Assembly (NCBI GenBank): GCA_963514095.1
Contig: OY741270.1
Coordinates: forward strand, 23,538,056 to 23,602,055
Length of the DNA stretch: 64,000 bases
DNA from: Eutrigla gurnardus
Taxonomy: Eukaryota > Chordata > Actinopteri > Perciformes > Triglidae
Direction of reading: 5' to 3'
In this document: positions 54,530 to 64,000 of the stretch, in pieces
Numbering within the stretch: position 1 is the stretch's first letter
How the letters are laid out: every line of letters begins with the position of its first letter
Translations under genes and position numbers: made by a program
The notes under the pieces: model-generated
The model's database searches: none
What the model saw: only the letters and a program-made list of their open reading frames with translations
Told to the model about the DNA's origin: nothing

Positions 54530-54843
54530 GCCTCCTCTCTATGGGAATGATTTCTCTGAGTTGTATTTGTTTCACACAAAGAGAAACAATTTATTCATCA
54601 AGAATGTAGCATGAACCATAAACCATCATTAAATAAAACTGGATCATAATGAGCCTGTTTTTGTATTTCTTTTTAATTCAACATGAAAAATACCGTCTTG
54701 ATATTTTCAGTATCTAATACATCTGTTAGTAGAGGAGATGGTCGTATGTTTATTTCACTGTGACATTTGAAGAGAAAGTTGGATGCAAACATGAGAAGAC
54801 ATCAGCTGTAAAAATGATCACATATGTTTTCAAAACCTCTCAC

Positions 54844-54892
54844 CCTGACTCAGAAAACCCAGCATGACAATCAGAGTTATTGGCAACATCAT
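54844..54892 (-). pseudogene. Orphan leader exon of a family-2 V
   Basis: Same structure as 1527-1575: leader and donor intact, octamer-like TTTTGCAT at 54988-54995, but the V exon is gone. The deletion junction, ATTTGAAGAGAAAGTTGGATGC near 54767-54786, is the same as in the first orphan, allowing for two substitutions. Confidence 0.7.
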
Positions 54893-55336
54893 CCTGAAGC
54901 AGTTTTCAGTGTGAGTACGAGAAAACAGTTCAGACTCACGGTGACACGAGAACTTAAAACTGCGAGGAGCAGCGATGCATTCAAATCATGCAAAACCCGT
55001 TTGGGCCCAGCTGTGGTTGTGGAAGTGAAAGGGAGAGAGGAGGTGGAGGAAGTAGAGGCTACATCTCCCTGTGGACTGATCCAGAACATGAAGAAACTGC
55101 TGACTCTCTGTTTCTCACCTCTCTGCTGTTTCTGTCTGTGTCAACTTTCCCAAAGGCCTTTGTACTGATAAATAGTTGCATGCTGCCCTCTGCTGGCTGT
55201 TAATGGAGATGCTCCAGATGTGACACTGATGGATTTTTAGGGGATCAATCATGTGTGAAGGGTTAATGATCCCTTTAGAGGCTTTAATTCTTCAAACAAA
55301 TTCAGGGCTTCATCCCAAAGCTGTGTGTATGGATTA

Positions 55337-56196
55337 CATTTACATTTACATTTACATTTAGGTCATTTAGCAGACACTTTTCTCCAAAGCGACTTACAAT
55401 AAGTACATTTGTCAAAAGAAGGAAACATAGAAACCACAACGTATCATTGCCGATAAAGTAAGAGCTAAAAATAGAACAAGTGTTAGGTCCTCATCTGTGT
55501 AAAGTAGTACCTTAAGAGCAACAGTGCTATGATCAGAGTGCTATAGGTAAGGGTGTTTTTTTTTTGGTGGGGTGGGGGGGGGGGTTAGCGGGTCATGCTA
55601 TGTAGAGTCGAGGTGAAGTCTGAACAGGTGAGTCTTGAGCCTTGAGACTCTGCTGTCCTGACATTAGTCGGGAGTTGGTTCCACCACTGAGGACCAGAAC
55701 AGAGAAGAGTCTGGACTTTGCTGAGCGACATTTGTTTGATTTCAGCGATGGTGGTACCAGCCGGCCAGCTGAAGTAGAGGAGCGAAGTGCTCGCTTCGGG
55801 GCATGAGGTTTGACCAGTGTTTGAAGGTAGATGGGTGCCGTTCCATTGATGGCCCTGAAGGCCAGTGCCATCGTCTTGAATTGGATGCGTGCTGCAACAG
55901 GGAGCCAGTGGAGGTCACGGAGGAGGGGGGTCACATGGGAGAATTTGGGTAGATTGAAGATAAGGCGTGCTGCAGCATTCTGGATACGCTGCAATGGTTT
56001 AATCACAGAGGCCGGGAGTCCGGCCAGGAGAGAGTTGCAGTAGTCAAGGCGGGAGATGACCAGTGCTTGGACCAGGAGTTGCGTTGCATCCTTTGTGAGG
56101 AAAGTCCGAATCCTGCGGATATTGTAGAGGGCAAACCTGCAGGATCGAACCACAGCAGTGATGTTGGGGGTGCAGGATAGTTGGTCATCGATAGTT
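55337..56196 (-). mobile_element. L2 LINE 3' fragment
   Basis: Paralogue of 9804-10656 with the same GGATTA duplication (55331-55336 and 56197-56202). Reads RSCRFALYNIRRIRTFL to the SRLFSVLVLSGG frameshift. Confidence 0.9.
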
Positions 56197-56284
56197 GGAT
56201 TATGAAATCATATTCTGCTTTATATGTCTCTGCTCTATTTTGTTACTGATTTTATAATATATGATATTATTGTAAGCTCCTATG

Positions 56285-57206
56285 TGTCAGGACTGGACTT
56301 GAAGGAGGACTCAGGCGCAGAGTGAGGACAGTAGAACCAAGCTTTTATTCGCAGACTTTGCAAGATTCCAATAAACAGAGTGACAACGAAATTCGGCTAT
56401 GAAATGCTTGATCCCTGACTTCAGGAAAAAGGGAGAGACGGGGAAGGGAAAGGGTAGGCAGCGGACGCAACAAACACCAAAACGGAAAAGCGCTCCGAAG
56501 GGGAGGATACAAAAGAAAAGGCTAACTAATCGTCTACTCTAGCGAGGACTAATCTATGAACTTTAATAAACAGAAAACGCTCCAAAAGGGAGGATACGGG
56601 GCTACAAAAGGATTAACTACTCTTACTCTATGAATAACTCTAGAACGTAAAAACTCTCCAAAAGGGAGGGCACGAGGCTACGAAAAGGAATATCAACACT
56701 AACACTAGGAAGAACTCAAGAACAGAAAACGCTCCAGCAAGGGAGGAATATAACAATATCGCTAACAGGGCTAAAGAACAGAAAACGCTCCCAAAAGAGG
56801 AGGACAAAAACTACGACGAGAATACAAACTAAGGTAAATCACTACTACGAGAATATCTAACTATGAACCTGGAACTTAAAACATTACAAAACCAAAAATC
56901 ACTCGTCTTGAGGAAAACCTGAAACTCTGGAATATACAAAACTTGGTCGAGAACGATAGCTGTGGTCAAGGGCTGGACGTATACGTGGGACGAAATACTC
57001 TGGCAAGGAGACAGGGGAAGACACAGACTATATAGACATCAGGGAGGGGAGCACAGGGGACAACAATCAGGGATTAGGGATGACGTCAGACCGGAGACAC
57101 ATGAGGAAGAGCAAGTGACATGAAACGAGAGGAGAGTTACTTTTCAAAATAAAACATTCACAAGACAGAAAACCCAAGACAGGACACCCCTCACCGCTGT
57201 GTGACA
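56285..57206. mobile_element. Unclassified element, internally deleted copy
   Basis: Same CTATG-flanked element as 10745-13046, but 922 bp long. The middle 1.37 kb is missing; the join reads AAACGAGAGGAGAG near 57122-57135 and fits a deletion between short AGA repeats. Confidence 0.75.
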
Positions 57207-57550
57207 CTATGGGTTTCATGCCTCTCCTTGTTTTGTCTCCTCTGTTTCTGTTGTGCATTTTAATTGTGTTAAATTAATAAAATCAAAAATATTATTCTGC
57301 TTTTTTTCTCCAATAGAAATTTGAATAAGTTTAACATCATCAAGCGTTCCACAAACATCCGTGTGAAACAGGTTCAATTATTTGCAGCTCTGACACATTT
57401 CAGCTGAGATTTGAGTCACTTCCTGTTAGGAAAGTTTATTTAAAAAATATTTGACTCTTCATCCTAAAAGAAGCAAGAAGTTTTGTCCAGTTGGGACTGA
57501 TTTCCTCCTCTGAGACGTTTGATGAATTGTCTTCATGATACAGACTGATT

Positions 57551-58882
57551 TTTGATTGATTGATTAAATGTATTAAATGTATTATTGTGTCATGCATAAT
57601 CAATATGCCCAGCCCACAAGGGCTTACAAGACACCAATATTAGACAACAAAAAGACCAGAAACCAAAAGTAGATGCTTAACAACACTAATACTAACAAAA
57701 TAAACCATCCTGACGTTTCTTCCAGGCTTTTGCAACAAAAGAGGCTAACTTAAAAACATTGAAATGAAACAACCCTTCAATCCTGTCATCATCAGTGCTC
57801 CAAAACATTTCAGGATACTGAATAAACATTTAGTTGAAAAAAGGTATTCTCAGCTCATCATAAAAAGGACAATATAAAATCAAATGAGATTCATTTTCTA
57901 CCTCTCCTAAGTCACAAAGTTCACAAAGTCTGTGTTCCTCTGGGATGTTTTTAAATCTGCCGACTTCAAGGGCCAGAGGAAGGATTCCTGTTCTTAACTG
58001 AGCACACAAGGATCTTTGATTTCTCCCTAAGTTTGCTTTTACATTAAATTCAGTAGCATAGTTATGTTTGATTTGAATATATGTTCGTAATTTCGGTTTT
58101 AACAAGATGTCATTTAACCACTTTTTTTCCAATCCAAAGAGTAACTTTTCTCTAATTGTGTTTCCACTGCATGATAAATTATTTCTATAGATATACTGTA
58201 GTTCAGCTTCTCTGAAGACAGCATGAAGCTCTGCAGCCCATGGACCATTCTGAACTTCACTCCAAAGGAAAACCTTCTTACTGATCCTATTATCTGACAT
58301 ATTAAAGAAACGATTCCACAGTCTAATCATTTCACATTTCCTCCTTATTGATCCAGGAATCCAACCCATGTCACCCTGAGCAGCAACTTTATGAATGCCC
58401 AGAAAACAACGTATAGCTCTGTTTTGTACTGCATCTGAAATTTACCTTTCTTTAAATCCCCATATCCCTGCAGCATAATTCATAATAGGAGAAACACATG
58501 CATCATACAGTTGAGAGTAAGTGGAATATCCCAGGTCTTTACATATTTGTAAATTGTTAACAACAGACCCCAAAGCTCTGCTAGCTGAACCAGCCAAGAG
58601 TTTAATTCCATTTCCGTAAGTCATAAATTCATCAAGAGGGAATCCCAAATATTTGTACTCAGATTCATATTCCAATGTCATGTTCCAGAAAGTGAAAATG
58701 TTCCCACTTCTTGGAACCCTTTTTTTCCAAAAATGAATGATCTGTGTTTGACTCTGATTTATTGACAGCCTCCATCTGTAACACCAGGTCTTTAATAAAT
58801 GTAACATAATCTGTAAATCATCTTCTGATTCAGCCAGCAGCGCAGTATCATCTGCATACAGCAAAATACCCACAGTTAAGTC
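57551..58882 (-). mobile_element. LINE 3' fragment (copy C)
   Basis: Third copy of the insertion seen at 13391 and 45461. Here the region around YGNGIKLLAGSASRALG is open across the site where the other two copies have a stop. A stop lies instead near 58440, within the ERSISDA region. Confidence 0.75.
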
Positions 58883-58948
58883 CTGGTTCAGTTTATCAGG
58901 ATCATTCAAGACAGGCCTTCCTGTCTGCTTTTGTTTAACGTTACACTC

Positions 58949-60973
58949 TGGATATGCTCAATGACTCCATCTGTTCATATATGTCTTTCTGACAGTGTCA
59001 TACCCACGAAGCAAATCAGAATATACCCCAACAATAAACCATGGGTAACCAAGGAGCTGCAACACTGTTTGAATCTCAAAAAGTTGGCATTTATGCAGGG
59101 AGACAAAGAAAGAGTTGAAGAGCTGAGAAGGGAGCTAAAAAATAAGACCAGGCTGGCTAAGCTCCGCTATAAGAACAGAATGGAAGAGAAGTTCTCCAGG
59201 GGAGATGCAAGGATGGCATGGCAGAGCCTAAACAACATGATGGGAAGAGCTCAGAGTCCTGCTGGATTACAGTGCCCAGACCCTGCCTCCTTTGCAGAAA
59301 AACTTAACACCCATTATGCCAGGTTCGACGGCTCAGCAGCCAGGGAGGACTGGACCCCGACCAACACCAGCCACTCCCCTCTCCCAATCAGGATAGAGGA
59401 GAGGAGGGTCAGTTCAATCCTGTCTAAACTTCATCCAAAGAAAGCCCCAGGACCGGATGGGCTTAAAGAACGGGTGCTAAAAGAACGTGCAGCCCAGCTG
59501 GGCCACGTTGTGGAACCACCCGTTCCAGCTGTTCCTGGCATCGAGCTTTGTCCCAAGGGCATGGAAGGAAACAACCATCATTCCTGTTCTTAAAAAGCCC
59601 AATGCAAAAGACATGTGTGACTTCAGGCCTGTAGCACTCACTTCCATTCTTTGTAAATGCATGGAACGAGTGCTGGTTGAAGAGCTCAGAACCATGGTGG
59701 GTGAGAACCTGGACCCGTTGCAGTTTGCATAAGTCAAAACTGGGAGTTGTGGACGCCAGCCTAACCCTCCTGGACACCGTGACAAGGCATCTGGACTCTA
59801 TAAATACATTTGTAAGGATTTTATTCATGGATTTATCATCAGCTTTTAACACAGTAAACATAAACAGTCTTCTGCGCCGCCTTCAGTCACTGCAGGTTGA
59901 CACAAAATTGGTTTTATGGATTAAGAACTCTTTAACAGACAGACCCCAGCACGTTAAAGTCAATGGTGTCAAATCAACCAACATAACTCTAAACACTGGG
60001 GTTCCACAAGGTTGTGTTCTCTAGCCTATCCTCTTTTCCATCGACACCAACGAACTCACCTGCAACGCCAAAAATCTGACGCTTCTGAAGTACGCTGACG
60101 ACATGGCCCTGGTGGCCTGTCTGACAGATGACCATTCCCTGTTCTTATACAGGCAGTATGTGGACTTCATGACCACCTGGCTCCGGGACAGCATGGTCCT
60201 AAACATCTCAAAGACCAAGGAGCTGTGTTGTGGGGGCCGCCAGACACGTGATAACCCCCACCCCCTCTTTGAGCCTCTCATGCTAGAGGGGCAGGCGGTG
60301 GAGCAGGTCAATGTTTTTAGGTACTTTAAGGCACTGACATCGATCACCGCCTGTCCTTTCTCCAACATGCTGATGGAGTTTACAAAAAGGCCCAGCAGCG
60401 CATGTTTCTATTGAGGAGGCTGAAAGGTTTGAATGTAAAACAGGACATTTTAACAGTAGTGTACCGGTCACTCATTGAGTCAGTCCTCACTTTCAACATT
60501 GCATCCTGGTACAATTCCAGAATCATAAAACAAGCTGTGAAAATCACTGGTACACCTCAGTTACAACTCCCAGATCTCTAAAGACGTGCAGTACAGAGGA
60601 AAGCGCTCTTGATCACTACGGACCCCTTACATCCCCTACACGGCTCCTTTCAGCTTTTACCATCAGGCAGCCGGTTCAGAGTACCCCTGGCCAAAAAAAA
60701 GACCTACAAGAACTCTTTCATCCCTACTGCAGGGCGTATTTTAAACGAAAAGAAATAGGTGCCGGTTTTTAGGGCAAGATTTATCTGCTGTTGCAGCTTT
60801 TATGTGAGCGCCACAGGAATTTTAGGATTTTTATGGTTTTTATGTGAGATCTTTTAATGTGAGTTTTATGTTGGTGTCTGTATGTAAATGTTTAACTGAG
60901 CCCAAACTGATGAAAATGTTCTGTCCCTGTGACAGACAATAACGTTTTTGGAATTGAATTGAATTGAATTGAA
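58949..60973 (+). mobile_element. Jockey-superfamily-like LINE, decayed
   Basis: A plus-strand remnant with linker PNNKPWVTKELQHCLNLKK, then KAPGPDGLKE, then in other frames FRPVALTSILCKCMERV, FMDLSSAFNTV, TGVPQGCVL followed by a stop, and LKYADDMALVACL, ending in a GAATTGAATTGAATTG tail. At least three frame breaks. It replaced about 150 bp of the type-a flank. Confidence 0.8.
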
Positions 60974-61361
60974 AAGGTAAACACTTCTTTAAAAGTATAA
61001 AATGTTCCAGGTCACACTGCTTTTAGCACCAAGACACAAGAACAGACAGTAGTTTGTCTAAACAATGGTTTGATCTTTTTTTCAGATGTATTCAAAAACA
61101 ATTTCCCTGAATTGGAGCAGAAACAACACGGTTGCAGCTGGAGGCCCGATCACTCTGAACCAAGGTTGGGCTGATAATGAAACTGGAGAAATATCTGAAA
61201 ATGTTAAGAAATAATACTTTGAAGTGAGAGGCAGAGATCCCAGTAATGTGTGTGCTTGGTGAGGTTTGTGTCAGCTCTGTGTTCACTGGTCTGTGTCTCC
61301 TCAGCAGCTGCAGAAGGTTCCTGCTGGAACAGCTCAGCTTCTCTGCAGTCTGACTGAGGGA
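60974..61361. other. Type-a V flank
   Basis: Non-coding flank of V11. No gene seen. Confidence 0.6.
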
Positions 61362-61389
61362 GGTTTTTGTACGACGACAAATCACTGTG
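61362..61389 (-). other. V11 12-RSS
   Basis: Minus-strand CACAGTG (61383-61389), 12-base spacer, ACAAAAACC (61362-61370). Confidence 0.93.
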
Positions 61390-61848
61390 TGAACACCGGA
61401 GCACCGCTTATCTCGTGGTAACTCTGACAGTAATAAACTGCTGCATCTTCAGCCTGAACTCCACTGATGGTCAAAGTGAAGTCAGAGTTGCTTCCACTGC
61501 CACTAAACCGAGATGGTGTTCCTGATTCAAGTGTGCTAGCGTAATATATCAGGAGCTTTGGAGGCTGTCCAGATTTCTGTTGATACCAGTTCAACACAAT
61601 ACCATTGTAAACAGGCTGACTAGTCTTACAGGTGAGAGCGACAGTGGATCCTGGAGTAGATGTCACTACTGGAGGCTGAGTCACAGTCACCTGACCGCTG
61701 CATCCTGCAGGACAAAACAAATCATTCATTCATCAGCAGAAGGAAAGGAGAGAAAAGGCGAGGCGTCGTGTTTGAGATGTTGCCGAGCCAACGAACCTGT
61801 AAACCAGCAGCAGGCCAGCGTCCAGATGAGGATGGTGATGAGAGTCAT
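61390..61848 (-). CDS. Ig kappa-like V segment V11
   Basis: Leader exon 61797-61848, V exon 61390-61704. CDR1 VYNGIVLN, CDR2 YASTLES, CDR3 stem QSYHEISGAP. Normal framework, Cys pair, Trp, splice sites and RSS. It heads the V11-J6-C6 unit and looks functional. Confidence 0.93.
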
Positions 61849-61950
61849 GGTGGTTGTGGTCTCTGCTGTGTTGACTGACAGATCTGAGTCCTGCAGTGTT
61901 GAACTCACAGGACTATAAAGCTTCTCAGTTCACTGGAGGATCAGCTGACG

Positions 61951-61958
61951 ATGCAAAG
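61951..61958 (-). promoter_or_regulatory. V11 promoter octamer-like site
   Basis: CTTTGCAT on the minus strand about 103 bp upstream of the start codon. Confidence 0.6.
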
Positions 61959-62633
61959 CCTCCTCTCTATGGAAATGATTTCTCTGCTCTCAACAGACTG
62001 AAGGCAACGTGGGACACGAAATCAGGAGGAATACGGCTCGGATGAACAACATGGAGGATCTTAATGGAACAGAGGAAAACACTCACATTAAAAGTGCAGT
62101 TGAGGATTTAAGGATACGTTTGTGTTCACTGTGGTTGGTATGAAACGTTTGTCTGCTGTTCATTTACTGACAGGATTTAATGAAATCTATCAGATATTTA
62201 TCTTTTTCATCATATGATTTTGTAAATCATTATCTATAAGCATCATGTTCATTTAACCATGTATGAACTTAAATAAGATGGAAAATATGACTTATGAGGA
62301 GGCTGTCATCATTTCTCTGTCTGGAGTAGAAAAGTAAAAAAAAAATATTATATAATCAGTCTTTATTTTTAAAATATGTTTAAATCCATATAATTTGAAA
62401 GATTTTGTAGATTTAATTAAATATAATTATTTCTATAATACTAGAAAAAGTGTTTTCACTGGATAGATTTGTCTCTCAAATTTAAAAATATGCTATAAAA
62501 TTATTAAAAAACATGTAGAAGTTGAAGGAATAGGAGATAAATCATTACTTAATGAAAATAAATGATTAATTATGCATTCTTACTATAAAATAACTCTGTT
62601 TTCAGTGGACAGATGCTTGTTCACAGTGCAGGA

Positions 62634-62672
62634 GGTTTTTGTACGGCCACTTAACGAGGTTGTATCACTGTG
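62634..62672 (+). other. J6 23-RSS
   Basis: GGTTTTTGT, 23-base spacer, CACTGTG (62666-62672). The V11-J6 spacer shows no gene. Confidence 0.95.
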
Positions 62673-62710
62673 GAACACTTTTGGTGGAGGAACCAAACTC
62701 ATCGTTAACT
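62673..62710 (+). CDS. Ig kappa-like J segment J6
   Basis: N-T-FGGGTKLIVN, then one base before donor GTAAGT. The first residue is Asn (AAC), the only such J here. The intron to C6 holds no gene. Confidence 0.94.
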
Positions 62711-63396
62711 GTAAGTATCACAGATTTATGATTTCTACAACGTTCAATATTATAATCGCTTTGTCAAAAGTAAATGTGATGAAACAATTCATTATTTAGG
62801 ATCATTTATACTTTTTGGATATTTATTATTCATTAATCTAGGCTGATATTGGAGTTTAGGAAAACACTGCATATTATTTTCCTATTATAGATTATGTTTT
62901 GGTGAAGTAGATGCAGTATTTTATTTTGTAACATTGAAACATCTGTTAGTGTGTTAGCTGTACGTTATAAAATCTAATGTTGATCAAACTAATAAGAGGG
63001 TTTATTGTACATTCAGTGTCGCTGCAGTTTGTGTTCACGGTCCGTTAGTTCAAAGTGATGAAAAGGAAGTGAAACAGACAGATGTCAAAGTCTTTCACTG
63101 CTTACAGTTTACAGATGATTAATGAAACTTTTCTATTCCAATGACTCCTCAGTCACATTGTATATGATTCTATAATGATTTCATGAGGAGAGCCGCAGGA
63201 GAAGATTGGTTCCTGTAAATGACAGAACTCCAGTCAGCGTTGTATTTGTTAAATCCTCCCTCCATCCCATGTCTCTGTGTGACCACAGCATCATGCACAC
63301 AGCTAACCCTCAGTAACGTCACCTCTGTCATGTTCAGCTGTCTTTCCTACAGTGGAAGTTAATCTGCTCCTCGTGTGTCTCTGCTCTCCCCTCCAG

Positions 63397-63716
63397 CTGG
63401 CTCCATGATCCGGCCCTCAGTCTCCCTGCTTCCCCCCTCCTCTGAGCAGCTCTCTGGGGGCTCGGCCACGCTGGCCTGCCTGCTGACCGGCTACTCTCCT
63501 CAGGGAGCCGTGGTGAGCTGGGAGGTGGACGGCACCGAGGTGACGGAGGGGGTCCTGAGCAGCTCAGAGGAGGAGAAGAGCGGACTCTACAGCAGCAGCA
63601 GCACCCTGAGCCTGAGCCAGGAGCGCTGGATGGCAGGAGAGCTGTACTCCTGCAAGGTCCTCCATCACAACCACAACCAGATGCAGTCCCTCCACAGGAG
63701 CCAGTGTAAGGCCTAG
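63397..63716 (+). CDS. Ig light chain constant exon C6
   Basis: Protein same as C3 and C5; intact acceptor, Cys 27/85/103, Trp 41 and stop. Confidence 0.95.
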
Positions 63717-63912
63717 AGGGTCTGGATGGAGGCCAGGACATGAGCTCTGCATGGGGGGAGCAGGAGGAACACACCTGCTGCTCTGAACAATCTGAGGACA
63801 ACGTTTGTAGAGGAAACTATAAAGCCTTGTGTGACTGCTGTAAAGTAGCTAGAGAGTAATGTGTGTAGCTCAGCAAGTAGATGTGTGCGTTTAATAACTG
63901 TCTTTTTATAAT

Positions 63913-63918
63913 AATAAA
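63913..63918 (+). terminator. C6 poly(A) signal
   Basis: AATAAA about 197 bp after the stop codon. The remaining 82 bp to the window end are post-C flank. Confidence 0.7.
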
Positions 63919-64000
63919 GCTTTCACTGATGAATAACATGATGAAGTGTTTGGTGTTTTATTTTATTAAGAGAAGTAAAGAATGAAATGGTTTCATATCA

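Overview
The window is vertebrate germline DNA, most likely from a percomorph-type teleost fish. It holds part of an immunoglobulin light-chain locus of kappa-like type (probably the fish L1 isotype; L3 is not excluded). The evidence is V exons with a split leader, 12-bp-spacer recombination signals (RSS) on V, 23-bp-spacer RSS on J, a J motif of the FGGGTK type, and single-exon C domains ending in Ser-Gln-Cys-Lys-Ala. V segments lie on the minus strand and J and C on the plus strand, so every V-J join must be an inversion. I count 11 V segments, 2 orphan leader exons of lost V segments, 1 orphan half-RSS, 6 J and 6 C exons.

Layout: V1 (broken leader), LINE tail, orphan leader (1-1860); V2 followed by a 1.5-kb unexplained segment with a 27-bp minisatellite (3071-5251); an L2 LINE with an internal deletion (5331-8478); V3 (second V family), L2 fragment, unclassified 2.3-kb element, LINE fragment (8809-14718); V4-J1-C1 (15296-17846); a Rex1/L2-like LINE split by a complete Ty3/Gypsy element (18332-29360); V5-J2-C2, with J2 hit by a TTAA-flanked MITE (29753-32891); a LINE holding a second TTAA MITE (32968-35392); V6-J3-C3 (35795-38359); LINE fragment (39001-40315); V7-J4-C4 (41021-43580); V8 (second V family), LINE fragment, V9-J5-C5 (44045-49917); the second Rex1/L2-like LINE copy with a solo-LTR-like insertion (50414-52655); orphan half-RSS, V10, LINE tail, orphan leader, L2 fragment, element, LINE fragments (53127-60973); V11-J6-C6 (61362-63918).

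How it works: each V-J-C cluster is a self-contained light-chain unit. RAG joins a minus-strand V to a plus-strand J by inverting the DNA between them. The V promoter (octamer about 95-100 bp before the ATG) then drives leader, V-J and, after splicing over an intron of about 685 bp, one C exon. The six C exons are nearly identical; V segments differ mainly in CDR1, CDR2 and CDR3.

The locus grew by tandem duplication mixed with transposon insertion. Shared and absent insertions let the order of some duplications be read directly. Coordinates of exons, RSS and element ends were placed by reading the sequence; transposon ends without a target-site duplication are approximate.
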